From the NCBI GenBank assembly GCA_020002185.1, contig CM034536.1, forward strand, positions 11,924,170-11,988,169: a DNA stretch of 64,000 nucleotides. Reading direction: 5' to 3'. A program made the translations under genes and the position numbers. The DNA is from Paraescarpia echinospica (taxonomy: Eukaryota > Annelida > Polychaeta > Sabellida > Siboglinidae). The first letter of the stretch is position 1, and the number at the start of each line of letters is the position of its first letter. Below the pieces are notes generated by a model. It was not told the origin of the DNA. It made no database searches and saw nothing but the letters and a program-made list of their open reading frames with translations. Below, piece after piece: positions 34,859 to 49,300 of this stretch.

Positions 34859-34860
34859 AC
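34765..34860. repeat. (CA)n microsatellite
   Basis: About 45 CA units with one TCG interruption. Flanking DNA 34,100-34,760 and 34,860-36,610 holds no supported gene; 35,290-35,360 has degenerate GGTTA/TTAGGG strings. Confidence 0.95.
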
Positions 34861-36615
34861 ACACCACACACGCCACACGCTCTCCAAACAGCGACTCGTT
34901 TCCGGTCGGGAGCTCCTTCCAACTACTTGGAGGGAGTTTGCGACCGAAAGAGAGCCTATGCTTGGAGATTGCGTAGTTGTACGAGTGTTGATTATGTGTA
35001 ATGACGACACTTCCGATATATCTGGCGATTATACGACTTTTATGTTATATGTAGACCACTATTTTGTTCTCTTTAGACAGTGTAGGTTGGCTATGTTTAC
35101 CTAATTACCTATCTGATTACGCATATCGTGGAGTCTTCCATTAAGGTTTGTATCAGATGGTTAGTTGGTAGGGTTCCATATGAACATAATGCAACTAGCG
35201 AAGCATAGGCACTGTCTATTTCAAAAACGAAAACAACGACGAAGCTTAATGTCTGTGTTGTGTGACGTCGATACACATCGAACGTTGTGGATATGTTACG
35301 GTTATGGTTACGTTTAGGGTTACAGTTACGTTGAAGGTTAGGATTAGGTTGAAAGTACTTTTGACAATATTCAACTCAGGTGGTTTCATACATTTGTACG
35401 TGGATGGGTAGCAAGAAACGCGCCCCGCCGAAGTGATGCCCCTTGTCGATATATTGGTGGCTGAACACTAAACATATCTCCAACCCCCACCCAAAGTAGC
35501 CCAACCCGGTTCCGACGTTCAATGAGACGTGCTGAGTAATACGGAATAAGTATGCATAAAACAGCGTAGTAACGCAATGCCTCTTTCATTACATATGGCG
35601 ACGACGAGGAATGTTCAAACCAACAGACACTCGCAACACCGGATTATATTGAACAACATCTATGAAGTTTTAATTCATTACGTTACACATTTACGATTTT
35701 TTTTACATTTCCAAGTGTGTGATTTCACAAGTAGCTGGCGAACAGGTCCATGTTGTGCCGAGAGTCTGCAGTCACTATACGGCGACGACGTATACAGTTC
35801 GTATGTTTCACGTCCTTGTTAGTTAACGTATGTCTAATCTCAGCGGTCGTGGCATTGCTCTCTTGACGACTGCTGACGTAGGCGTCTGGCATAGGATTTG
35901 CAGAAGCAGTCTTCCTGCGGTAGCGAAACAAGAAAGTCACCACAAACATTTTTACACATACGATCGCAATAACAATGATGGTAAAAATAATATTAATAAT
36001 GATTTATTTACTATAGCTCGGTATTCGCCATGACACAGTGCTCGTGGCGTTTACTATCATATTAAACCAAGTGTGTTTTTAACAACAAATGCAGGGATTG
36101 TGTAAATCAAAATCATCGGCCGTCTCGCAGAGTGCGACTCCGCTGACGATGTGTTTCATTTCTCTGTGTGGGCTCTATTACGTAGACATGCATAGTCATA
36201 GACACCAGATAGAAGGGCACAACTTCTATTCCGAAACACACGTGCAAAGATATAATACACTGATAAAGAATACGTTATAGTTATATAATAGTACTGATAT
36301 ATATTTGTTCCGTGTACTTCTTTCATGTGCTTGATTCTTGTGATGTGATTCTGCTGGACGGAAAATACAAATGCTAAGTTTATATGCACGACTATATATA
36401 CGTAATCACAATAAACCACATACTTCAGTTAGATGAGTAGTGTAGAAGTCGTTCGTGCTAACGCAGAATGTGTGACCGACCGACCTCTTTGGTCATATCA
36501 CCCTGGTACACGTCCGCCTGAAAGAGAAATTACGCACATTTTACTTACAAATCAGGCATTTAAAATAATGCAACGCACATATGTACGCCATTTTGATAGG
36601 CACAGCTTGACGAAG

Positions 36616-36703
36616 TCACGTGCATAATTATGATTGTTACGTAGGCGTAATGGAGCTGTCAAATGATGGTTCCAGTACATCACAATCAAAATTATGCACG
36701 TGA
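36616..36703. repeat. Short inverted repeat (hairpin)
   Basis: Arms of 22 bases (36616-36637 and 36682-36703) match with one mismatch around a 44-base loop; both contain the CACGTG E-box. No coding capacity. Confidence 0.8.
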
Positions 36704-37106
36704 CCTCCGGGAAGCGTTGTCTCGCCAAAAATGCTTACACAAGTAGGAACAAATGTAGTTACGTTATATTAGTAGTACAGCATGACATGTGCTAACCCAA
36801 CCTTTACAGCATGCGGTTCTCCTAGGACAACTTGTTATTATGTTTTTGTCACAAAGAAAAACATTTGTGGCAACAACAATACAACGGAATGACCAAACGC
36901 TCCTCGTGTTCGGCATCCAGTTTGGATGGCTTGACGGACATTGTTGCTAGGAAATAGATCACGTGATGGGTAGGCCAATTGCAGTCACTTACCTATTGCG
37001 GCGCAGTAGCAAAGTTTAAAGTTAGTTACTCCCTATCGCCGCCTGGAATTAGTGCCAATATTGTTATCGGAGATAATGATCTGTAAAAGAAAAACATACA
37101 ACGTGT

Positions 37107-37112
37107 GTGTGT

Positions 37113-37167
<55 letters not shown>

Positions 37168-37201
37168 TGTGTGTGTGTGTGTGTGTGTTTGTCTGTATGT
37201 G

Positions 37202-37267
<66 letters not shown>

Positions 37268-37515
37268 AAGCACGCATGCGTGCACGTACACACGCACGCA
37301 CTAACGCACGCACCCACCCTCCCACCAACCAATCCACCCTCCCACCAACCCATCCACTCTCCCACCCACTCACCCCCCACACATACTCACACACACAAAC
37401 ACACAAACACACAGACACACACACGCACACACACACATACACACGCACACGCACACGCACACGCACACGCACACGCACACGCACACGCACACACACACAC
37501 ACATACGCACACAGG
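37107..37515. repeat. Compound (GA)n, (GT)n, (CCAC)n, (AC)n tract
   Basis: GA block 37117-37166, GT block 37166-37266, ACGC and CCACCC blocks, then AC/ACGC repeats. Low-complexity ORFs over it are artefacts. Confidence 0.95.
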
Positions 37516-37539
37516 AGATTACTAACTAACTAACACTTG

Positions 37540-38900
37540 TAAAATACAAATAAATACAGTAATCAAATAAATATTCTAAAATAAGTTCAATAAAGTTAAC
37601 AGTATGTGGAAATAAGTCAATGTAAATACACATCACCTAACTAATGTATAAGTAGTTACGTAGTATTACTATAATAAATAAACATGTAAATAGGTTAATA
37701 CAGAATAAGAGAACTACATTAACGCAGGAACCATCATGTTGGACTAGGAAAAGTCTCGAAAAATGAGTCTTTAGACGTGCCTTGGAAGAAGAGAGAGAGA
37801 GTCCAACATTTTAATGTCATTAGGCAGAGTCTTCCACAAAATTGCCGCAGCGATTGCAAACGAGGTGTCCCCAGCTTTCACACGAGTACGCCGAACACTT
37901 TACAGGTTATTGCTGGCAGAGCGCAGGGCTCTTGGTAGCGTGTATGGGCACACAAGATCGGATATGTATTTCGGCGCATCGCCGTGCGCAGCTTTATATG
38001 AAACACTAACAGCTTATAGTCTACCGGTAGTCCGCGTGCTACAGGCCGCCTGTAAAGAATGCACAAGAGATATATGGCGCTGTCAGTCCGCGTGCTACAG
38101 GCCGCCTGTAAAGAATGCACAAGAGATGTATGGCGCTGTCAGTCCGTGGGCGGCGTAAGGTTAACCTAGCAGCCGAATTGTGCATTCTCTGAAGTCGGGC
38201 GATATTGTTAACAGAAGTGCCGTGCAGAAGTGAGCTGCACTAGTTAAGTCGCGATGTAATACTGTAACTGACGACACTCTCCTTTGTTGTCGTTGAGAGA
38301 TAACGGCTCACCTGCTTAATGCAGCGGAGGTGGGACGCGCACACACTGACGATGCTTGACACTTGTTTCTTGAAATCGAGGTGTCGATCTATGACGATGT
38401 CAAGATTACGAACAAATCGTGAAGCAGTATAGGTAACATAACGAACGCTTATTACACTGCCGTCAACAAGTGCAGCCGCATTCTTGGGTACCACGGGGAG
38501 ATGTTACGTTTTTTTGTCATTCGTGCACAGGCAGTTTGATGTCATCCACTGTTTAACGACATCTAGACAGTCTTCCAGACGACGCAGATTAGCAGCCAAA
38601 GCTGTCGCAGTGAGACGAAAGTGACATTACAATTGCAGATCATCCGCGTAATGATGACACCATAGTCCATGCGCTCTGGTCATATCGCTGATGGGTTGGA
38701 CGTACAGCGAGAATAGCAATGGTACAAGCACCGGACCCTGCGGGACACCCGATGTCAAATATGTTGTGCTCAATGATGTGTTACAAATGTCCACTCGCTG
38801 GGTCCGGCCGTGCAGACAGGATTGCAACCAGCCAAACGCCTTGCCAACAATGCAGTAACGCAAGCGTAGCCGCTGAATCAACATCTTGTGATTGTGTCAA
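37540..38900 (-). mobile_element. Jockey-like LINE fragment
   Basis: RT on the minus strand: FGWLQSCLHGRTQRVDI, LTSGVPQGPVLVPLLFSLYV, HHYADDLQL, RNLDIVIDRHLDFKKQVS, VSRYLSTTTKESV, then TRVKAGDTSFAIAAAILWKT. Frames change at several places. A 56-base tandem duplication (38029-38140) shifts the frame. Confidence 0.83.
38029..38140. repeat. 56-bp tandem duplication inside the LINE
   Basis: agtccgcgtgctacaggccg starts at 38029 and again at 38085, near identical; a third partial start is at 38141. Confidence 0.9.
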
Positions 38901-40600
38901 AGGCCGCATTATATTCAGTGAGAACAAATGTAATACCAAGAAAGAGGTATCAGCTACTTAGACATTAATTCCAATTATATTGCAACATGCTGTGTCACAT
39001 CTTATGCTAAATGTGTTATATTCGTTCTTCCGCAGGGCCCAGAAGATGTTCTGATCTACCATCGCACTCATTACGATGATCCCAATGCCGGGGCCTACGT
39101 ACACGGCAACAGCTTTGTACATGCCATCTACTTGAAACCTTATGCCATTGCAGGGTTTGCAGTGTTATTTACCAAACCACATTATGCCAAAACTATTCCT
39201 TTTCAATGATAAGCTAGTGATTTGTATCGAGGATACGACCACTCAGAAGATGAACTAGCGTCTCCATAAGTCTGTGACATCGTTGATTGCCGAGTAGAAT
39301 GCGATGAATGCCAACAAGATAAGATCAGCACTAAACATGATACCAAGGCTACAAGCCCTGTCCAGGCTTCTAATAAAACGCATGGCAATATTCAGGACAC
39401 GCTGCACCAACCTTCTTGTCTAACTTGATGCAATAATGGCACGAATTAATATGAACATGAAACCGTGTTTTGTGAAATGGGTACATTATTTTGTGCTTAA
39501 TGCTTTTTATTTAATTTTATGGTACTGTTCCTAATGTAAGTGGTTCAAATGTGTCCTTTTTGTATATGACATATTCAGCATTTTCAACACAATGCTTCAA
39601 TGTTATACAATGTAATGCACACCTGTTTATTTAGGCAACAATCACAAGTGCTATCTGCAAAACCAGGTGCTACACCAGCAGCCATTGTAAAAAGTGATCC
39701 AAATGTTTTGTATGTGGAATAGCTAGGTACAGTGCTATAGCAGGTCCAACATGGTCTATTACTGCAAGGTTCATGCGCTATAAAATAATGTACATCTATA
39801 CTTGTTATCCCCAAAACAGGAGCTATCCCGACTACCAGGTGGTATAACCAGCAGGCATTGCTATATGTGTTCCATTGACACCGCGTTGTTAACATGCAAC
39901 TCATCCGATCAGTTGGAAATAAACAGTTGTCTATCAACAATACTATGTTATTTCATATCTTATTTTCAATGACGTTACTTTGTATGTTGGTCATTTTGAC
40001 TAAATAAAATAGTACTTATGATCAGAAAGTAGTCAGATCTAACGAAGAAAGTAGTCATTATGGCCAGGCATATTGTAGTTCGTTTGACTAATAAAGTAGT
40101 CAATCCTACTATGAGTATAGCACATTATAACAACACAGAAGGTAGTCAATTTAACTAACTGCAGTCACATGGCGTCGTTTTGGATTACTACTTTTTTAAG
40201 TTAGTCACATTGACAGCCCTGTGTGTTCAGTGTTCGCATAGTGGTTCTACGATTGAGCTTACAACAAACAAATATTCATTATGTTCAATACTATAAAAAC
40301 GATCAGATTACCCCTGTTTAAAACTGATGTAGTTGAGAACGTATGGGTATTTATGTACGTAGGTATCACAGCTTTACCTTTGCGCCCGTTCTTCTGTCTT
40401 TTGGACGGGCTGAGTTCGTTTTGGACGGGTGGACATTTTAGTGGACGGGTGGAAACTTGAGGAACAAAAAACCTATATATAATATTGACTCTTACTGTAA
40501 TATATATGTCCATTATGCTTTTAAAATGTGTATCACGCTTGTATATGCATGTATTATTATATACATGTATGACTAGGTATAAAACAAAACGTGATTCTTA
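38900..40600. other. Downstream flank of gene I
   Basis: No supported gene. A possible plus-strand 3' exon lies at 39036-39209 (pyrimidine-AG then 57 open codons and TGA), unrecognised. At 40,025-40,160 the string aagtagtca recurs four times at uneven spacing. Confidence 0.35.
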
Positions 40601-40702
40601 CTAATCGTCTGTCGTTACCTTGCTAGGCAGCTCGATGGAGCGGTGTAATCCGTGACGACTGAACGTCGACCAGGCGTAGTCGTATAGCTTCATCAGCTGT
40701 GC
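40601..40702 (-). CDS. Gene I exon 12: terminal exon with stop
   Basis: Acceptor CTGATGCAG at 40703-40705. Encodes AQLMKLYDYAWSTFSRHG, then HRSIELPSKVTTDD and a TAG at 40601-40603. A GTAACG donor-like site after LPSK is possible, but the last exon of gene II has the same YDYAW...RSI...DD-stop layout, so I read this as the gene end. No clear AATAAA was found close downstream. Confidence 0.82.
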   Translation of the reverse strand, partial: AQLMKLYDYAWSTFSRHGLHRSIELPSKVTTDD

Positions 40703-43700
40703 CTGCATCAGAAACTAAGTCTTAATTATTTCATATTAAATATTAAATATGTATATATATATATATAATATTAAATGTGCATGCTTTCTAGGATGACAAA
40801 CAAATGGAGGGACTTGTATACAAATGCTAACATTGCTTTGAGCTATGACCCTGAACATTCTATTTATCACAGGTCTGTGTATGCTGTTATGCATGTATCT
40901 TAAAACGCCCAATTCAAAGAACAGTAGTTAAAGGGAGTCGGTCTCTGTTTTTTTTTTATATCATGAAACCGCCCAAATATATTTAAACGAAGCAGAATTT
41001 TTTTTTAATTCATGTTTACAAAAATCGCCGCGCGGTTACTCAAGTCCACGAATAACAGCACGGATTATTCCATAAAAAGCAAAACGGCAACAAATCAAAA
41101 GTATAGGGGTAGGTGCTGTATAGAATTAGTTCCACTCGTATTGCAATATAAAAAAACAAACCGTGATAGAGTGAACATTTTCAATGGGTTGCCGTAATCG
41201 ACAGGTGGCCGCTTTCGGGAGGGGGTCCTGATGTAGTCGCCTCACTGTAGGCAGCGTACTAACCTTTGTCTTTTGCGCGCTGTTCTCTTTTGATGGCTTC
41301 TGTATCTTCGCCCGCCGCACATAGAGCGTGCAACCGCGTTTGAGGACTCGGCCGATCTGACGTGAGAGGTGCTCCTGTCGCAGGAAGTACGTATCGAGTC
41401 GGATGTTCTGGAAGCCCACCGTGCCCTGGCGACGACAGGATTACGGTGAACAAACGACGATACGAACACGATCATAGTGGACTGCATAGCACGATGGGTA
41501 ACACCTTTCGGAATAATCATAGGCGTCGCAATCGGAGGAAGGACTTGGGCAGGCTTAGCGCCTCAACATTTGTGTTGGGTGGGCGACAGAGAGGATTAGC
41601 CCCCAATATTTTGGGAAATGTGGTGTTCTTTTAGGTTTTTGGTGAGTGTCAAGGCGAGTGCTGTTTGCATTCTTGTTGAGTCTGAAGGTGCGTATAGTTG
41701 TAATTTTTATTGAGGCTCAAGGGGATGTAGGTTTTTGGAGATCCTCAAGGGGGTGAATTTTGAGGTTTTTGGAGAACCTGAAGACGAATGTAGTTGGAGG
41801 TTTTATTGCGCATCAAGCGGGTGCATTTGGGTTTTTTGGTGAGCCGCAGCCCCCGAATATTCACCATATCCGACGCTAATGAAAATATATGTGTTGTCGG
41901 GTTACCCGACCGAGCTTCATACATGTAGCCGACCCTAGACATTCTCTCAACTTGGCAAGGAAAGTGCATCAGTTTTAGCGATCATATACATTAACACGCT
42001 CAAATAGAAACAGACATATTTGCTGTCCGATCCAATATCGAGCTGTCTAAGTAAGGAAATATACATTTTCTCCCCATATTGGGCGGCATTGGCGACATTT
42101 TCGCAATGACAACAATTTACCAAGAAAACACTCAATTGCGTATATATACTAAATTAAATATGTCCCACCAGGAAAATTTAAAAAAGAAACAATTATGTCC
42201 AACATATCATCTGACAGCACGTCGATTTGCGCCTATGTACATTATATTGAAGTGAAATAACAGTACTCTTATTTAGACTCCACGTCCGCTATAGGCTACT
42301 TATTTTAGTCATGTTTGTTTGTAAAGTGCAATTTATGGATCTGAATAAACGAATATTGTATTGTGTTGTATTGTACTGTATTGTATAGTTCGCTGAAAGA
42401 AGTATGAAGTAAGCTCTGGCTAATTTCTCTGTGTGAACGGTATATTATTCTGAATAACGGAGCTATTTTAAGAAGCAATATGGGAAGATTTTGGAAATAT
42501 AAATATTGGAATGACGTAACACATTAAAATGGAAGTATTTGGGAGACAATTGAGAAGGGTAGGACACGCAGAGAGAGTGACTGGTGAAAGACTGACAACG
42601 AGAGCATGGAAAGCAGAAGAGACTGGCAGAAGAAAAGGAAGTCCGAAATAAGATGGAGAGACGGTGTGAAAAGACATGGACAGGGACGCACAGCAGTAAG
42701 TGGGTGAACATATGCAGATACTAAGTAACACTTATAATAATACTAATATTGACAAACTTCTATTGCGCCTAAGTCCCCAGGAATCTGAGCTCAGAGGCGC
42801 AAAACAAGAATCGTTGGGCAAAGTCGTTAACATGGACAAGCAAGAGTCGTCATTAGAGCAAGGGAACACAGAAGGTTAGGGTTGGAATGTAAGTTCAAAT
42901 AAATAAGTGTCTAGTTTTTTACGAAAGGTAGCAATAGTTTCAGATGTTTTTAACGCGAAAGGGACTTGATTCCAGATTTTGGGTGCAGCTACAACAAAAA
43001 GCACGTTTGCCTATATTAAGCTTGGTTTTCGGAACAAAAAGTCGTTGTGAAATAGATGATCTGAGATTCCTGGGGATATTGGAAAAACGAAGGAGACTAA
43101 ACAAATAGGATGGGTGTTGCGTAGAGAGGGTACGATATGTGATAGTGGCTAACTGGGATTGTATTCTCTATGCAATTGGAAGCCAATGTAACTGTTTAAG
43201 TAGGGGCAGAGATGGTGAGAAACGATGTGCTTTTAGTACCACACATGCTAAACAATTCTGTACACATTGGAGTTTGGCTAAGTCCTTGTTAGCAATATCA
43301 TTTAGGAGAGAGTTGCAGTAGTCAAGGCGACTGCTAATTAGAGATAATGATATTGGCTTAGCAGTAGATAAAAAATGACGCAGAATTCGACGGAAATCAC
43401 GTATATGATAGAAACATGATTTACATACTTGAGAAATATTCTGATGAAAGCTGAAATTACTGTCAAAGATAACACCTAGATTACAAACAGTATCTGACGG
43501 TGGTGTATCATTACCAAGCAATTTAACTGGAAAGTAGTTAACAACCTTGTTTCGTTGTTGTCTTATACCAATAATAATTACATCAGTTTTATCTGGATCT
43601 AGCTTAAATTTACTTGCTTCTATCCACAGCAAGATGTCAGTGAGACAGTCATTTAAAGTTGATACAGATGTCTGTGCATCAGTTGGTGAAAGTGATATAT

Positions 43701-46286
43701 TATACACCTGTGTGTCGTCAGTATACAAGTGATGATTAATTTTATATTATGACTCGACTAAGGGATGTAGTGTATAAGCTAAACAGAACAAAGCCAATGA
43801 CAGAACCCTGTGTGACACAAATGGAAGATGTTCTGGACAAGACCGTGAGCAAGATATATTAATGCTTTGGTATCGGTCTAAAAATATGAACTAAACCACT
43901 GAAGAGCTGTGCCAGAAATCCCAAAATGTCCATGAAGGCGAAGTAAAAGAATGTCGTGATCTATTGTATCAAAAGCAGCTGATAGATCTAGTAAGGTGAG
44001 CGTCATATCAGTTGAATGAAATTGCTTATATGCAGATTGTAGATCACTTGATAAGTACTGTGAATAAATATGTTCACGGAGTCGATTTGCAACAACCTTT
44101 TCCAATACCGTCGACAGAAAACTAAGATTAGAGATAGGACGGTAACTTTTAAGGTCATTTTTACACAGACATTGCTTTTTAATAAGATGATTGATAAGAG
44201 CTTGCTTGAATTCGTGTGGAACAACACAATCCTGCATTGACATATTTATAATGTTTGTAATAGGATAAACCAGTTGATCAATGCAACTCTTCAGTAGAAA
44301 TGTTGGAAAAAGTTCAAGACCACACGATTTGTTAGGACACTTTTGTATGATAGTACGAACTTCTCTTGTAGTTGCAGGTGCCTGTCCTATCAAAATAACA
44401 ATGTATTCAGGAAAGACAAAAAAAGAATGATAAACCTTGGTTATTTTCTTCGTTGACATGGGTATCACATTATCCAACCTCATAGAACCCTGCCCGGGAA
44501 CAAAGCCAACCGACTTTGTAAAACGTACCGAATCACAATCAATGTCTATGTCCCCCGTTACTGAGCAAGAAGTACTCGAAATTGTGTCTGAGCAAATTGT
44601 ACAACAGCTAACCCACATTTTAACATATCATTTATCAGCGGATCATTTAGCAAGTCATTCCTACATTTAAGACGGGAGATCGTTTTAAATTTTCTAATTA
44701 TATTATAGACCTATATCTCTCTCATCCCAATTTTCAAAAATACTATTCAACAACAAAATTCAACAAAAGTCTAACGTCTTTCATTGAAACACAACGCACA
44801 TTGAGAGACGAGCAGTATGGCTTCAGAAGTAATCATTCACCTTAACACAATTTGTCGAAAACATTACTTCCGCAATAAATGCCAAAGTACGATTAGTGTC
44901 TTTATTGATCTAAAAAGTGTTTGACACTGTTGACCACAACATATTGCTAAGTAAAAAGCAATGTTCATATTAAGGAATATGGGTTTTGGCTCTGGACTCG
45001 AACAAAAGCTACTTAACCAACCGTAGACAATATGTATGCTATAACAACAGTAACTCAGAGCTAAAAGAAATCAAGTGTGGAGTCTCGCTAGGTTCAATTC
45101 TTGGCCAGTTATTATTTATTCTGTACATAAATGACATGTCTGAAGTCTCAAAATTGCTTCATATTATTATGTTTGCTGATAATACAATTTTTTTTATTCT
45201 GTTAGTAACACAGATGATGTAAGCACTGTTGTTAACAACGAACTAAAAAAACTAGACCAGTGGTTCCTAGCGAACAAATTATCGCTTAATGTGAACAAAA
45301 CACATTTTATAATGTTTAACAATTAAAAAAAAAGTTATACCACAGATGTGAATATATTTTGAAGAGGACAAACATTGAGCAGGTGTCATATACACAATTC
45401 CTTGCTTGGAGTAAGCATTGATGAAAACAAAACACATAAAAATTGTTGATTCAAAAGTATCAAAAGGCATAGTAATTTTGTATAAAACTATGCATATTAT
45501 TGATTATCAAGCGTTACACACATTTTATAAATCACTTGTTGAACCACATATGTCAAATTGCTATGAGATCTGGGGAAATACTTATCAATCAAGACTCAGA
45601 AAACTATCTCTGTTACAGAAAAAGCTATACGGATTATTTATATAACTTTACTATTTATTTATTACAATGATCATACATCTGTATTTGTCCATCTCTCAAA
45701 CATACTTAAATTTCATTATTTATTTAAATACAAGACTGTGGTTATACTTTATAAAGCAAACAGCCACTCTTTAAATGGTCGTGTTTAAGCATTTTATTAA
45801 CCAACCGAAGCTATACACATGCATAATACCAGACAATGCAAACTGTTCTATGTATAAAAACAAACACCACCCTCAGACTGCTGTCACTCACCGTCAAAGG
45901 TATAAAAACAAACACCACCCTCAGACTGCTGTCACTCACCGTCAAAGGTATAAAAACAAACACCACCCTCAGACTGCTGTCACTCACCGTCAAAGGTATA
46001 AAAACGTGGAACAATGTAGCAAATAAATTGACTCAGCTCCCAAGTTTAACTTTATTTAAACAAAACCACATTCAAATTGTCATTACTTTCTACATATTTG
46101 TGAATTATTAATTGAAGTTGATGTTTAGTTAAACCATGTATTAATAACTCAAGCAATATGGTAACAAGTTTATACATGAATTGTGAATATTATTTTATAA
46201 TTCATTTTTTCGTATTGTATTTATTCAGGTTTTTTAGTTTGAGAAGGGCATAGCAACATATAACTCTGAGTTCAGCTGTGTCCTTT

Positions 46287-46348
<62 letters not shown>

Positions 46349-49300
46349 CACCGTATTGTGCATGTATCATGTTGTTGTTGTCGAATAAACTTTCATTCAT
46401 TCATTCGTTCATTCAACATTGCAGAAGATCCGGACAATTGGAAAAGTATCGTCGTCAGTGCAGAACGGACCATGGGAGAAGAAGAAAACGTATACTTTAT
46501 GCTGTCAACTGGTATATGTTTAGTTGAATTGAATTCGAACATAACATGCTAGCTCAGTCAATGTAAATACTAGTAACATACCGTTAGGTAGACAGGATAC
46601 CTCACGGTTTCACCAGGCGGTTCGACGCTAAACTCGTATATAGCGGGCATGTTCATCTCACTAAGTACCTGAGAGAAACATACACCATTCTAAGCGAGAT
46701 CGTATCGCAGTGGTGGCAGGTTCGACTGCCAATTGACCACATCATCTTAGAGATTATAGATAATGCTATAAACACGGAAAGTTTGATTCCAAGAAACGAT
46801 GAGAACAGTTTAAAACATTACTAAATGACATTAGATAGCCAACTTCCTAAATTAACTTCGCCGTTAATTAATATGTATTTTGTGGCACACTGACTTGGTA
46901 AATATTAATTGTTTGAAATGTAGGTGTATCTTTATATGTTATAAGTTATGTAGTTTGCGTACTGCTGTATACGTGTGTCTATGCATGTGTATGGGCTGTA
47001 ACGTAGTTATTTATGTAGTTATAGCGTATATTGTAGTGTGTCTTTGTATTCAATGCATAATCTAGTGCCTACTGCCCAATGTCTTGTGCCCATAATAATC
47101 AACACAGTACCTACCCATAATAACAACTACCTTCTACGATGTTATACCATTTATACAAGATCACCTGTCCGACTCCGAGATCGCACCAAATGATAGGACG
47201 TGTTTCATATCTCACGTAAACCTATCAACGTACATTCACATTACCGATGCGCCTCGAATCTTACCCGGATGTTACGGAACCCCGGTCCGTTCTGACGTTT
47301 TACCCAGCCTGAGGCAATGTCTGCGGGACGTGCCGCTTGCATGAGAACGAGCCACTCGGTCCAGTAGAGCGTGTCCAGGAGCGACTCCGACATAGTGACC
47401 CTCTCCCGCGGTATCCTCGATGTAGGCGACATGGAGCGGATGCGAGGTTTCTTCTCCGGCGGCGGTAACGTCGACTGGCCGCCGTCCTCTTTGGTCTTGT
47501 CAGGGGAAGTGCGTCGCTTCTGCGCTCGCTTGGAGGGCGTCACATCCTTCACTCTCGTCGGCTCGGCCTTGTCGTGGTCAATGCCAATGTCTACTGGCGG
47601 CGCAGGAACGGGCGGTGATTCGGTAGTCGCGGGCACTTTCTTTTGCTTCTGTGGCGTTTTCTTTTTTGTGTCTTGCGGCGCTGGCGGCGCTGGCGGCTGT
47701 GTTGACTTGCTGCCGAGCACCTCGAAGAGTCTTCTCACGAAAGAGTCGCGGCGCGCCGCCCAGTCCGCCGAAGCCACCTCCGCAGCGTAGGTCTGCAGCA
47801 CCAACGGCAACAGTGATGACGATGATAATGACGATGACGATGGTGACGAACTTGACGTTGATAGCAATTAAGAGGCTGGCAAAGATAATGATTGTGACGA
47901 CGATGAAGATGATGACTTAGATGACGAAGAAGACGACGTCGATGACGACGACGATGATGACACTGACTCTAATGGTTGATGGTGACGTTTACTATATCAA
48001 TGGTGGACATAACCATAAAGATAATGATGGCGACTGTGACGTAATCACGATACCCTCGCAGGGCAGTACCTGAAGAATGTTCTTGTCGAACTCGCCGTAG
48101 ACTACGGCCAGTAACATGACCGAGACCAGCGGCTCCGTGAACCCCACGTCCAGATATTTGCCCCCGGAATTGTGTGCGATATATTTCCAAAAGTGAGCCG
48201 ATTCTGAGTCGTTATACACTTGCAGGCCGTATATTCGCACTTTCTGTCGACAGAAGGCGACGTTGGCGATGAACCAATCCACCAATCGACCGGACACACA
48301 GCGTTCCAATCGTTTAGAAATCAGGCAAACATTTAATTATGATAATACAATAATACTTATTTATTTCCTTGAAAACAGGGAGATTGAATAAGAATACAAG
48401 AAACATGACAACGTGTTAAGCGGCGTGCTTTACAAGATAGAATCATAATCAAAATCATTTATTTGACCATAAAATATATATTATATACAGCAAATAAATG
48501 TATAGAAATATATGGTCAGGGAGACTCTCATTAAGGCTTTATGAATGCAGCTAACATAAGAGGCACCCTGTTGTTAAATGTATAATTTTAATATATATAT
48601 ATATATATATGTTATAATATAACAATAATTATAATATTAAATATGATTTAATAAGTAATACGCATTAATTGGCAGTGTTTATCACTAACCAACTAAGTAA
48701 CTCACTAATATTAACTAACTACTAACATTAACTTACATCAAACAAGCAAAATAATACACTAGAATAATAATAAATAAATTATGCTAATGTTAAAATAAAA
48801 CTGACATTTATTCAATATTTAAACGTTATTAAACTATTTATTTAAAATAATTCTAAGCAGTTAACCAATAATACCAATTAATAATAATTAACTGTTCTAA
48901 TATTAATTAAAAACACAAATACTTAATATTAAAATATTTTTAAAATACTAACACTATAAAGTCCAATGTTACAAAACACTGTAATGGTGATTCGTTTTGT
49001 ATAGTCATAACTAAACTACACACAAAGTTTACAAACCGTTTAAGTTGGAGGGTTTATCTTATATTCAGTTAGTATAAATAAAACAGTTTGGGGTAAAACA
49101 TTCAGTTTCATAATTCCTTATGAAGTAGTTTACAGTATATTGAAAAGCTTTGGAGATAATGGGTATAAATCTTATTTCTGAGTTCATTTGGTATGTTGTT
49201 AACAGTGTGAATAATTGAATGTATAATGCAATTAGTGGCGAAATTTTGATTTACCCGGTTTATGTAGATATTATTACTGTTTCTGGTACGATAGTTATGG

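Noticed and set aside
40601..40620. GTAACG donor after LPSK linking gene I to gene II as one protein
   Set aside because: The in-frame stop after TTDD matches the terminal-exon layout of gene II, and the first exon of gene II has an upstream in-frame stop. Two genes are simpler.
46700..46760. Possible tRNA-derived promoter (ggttcgactgcc B-box-like)
   Set aside because: No matching A-box at proper spacing and no cloverleaf that I can fold.
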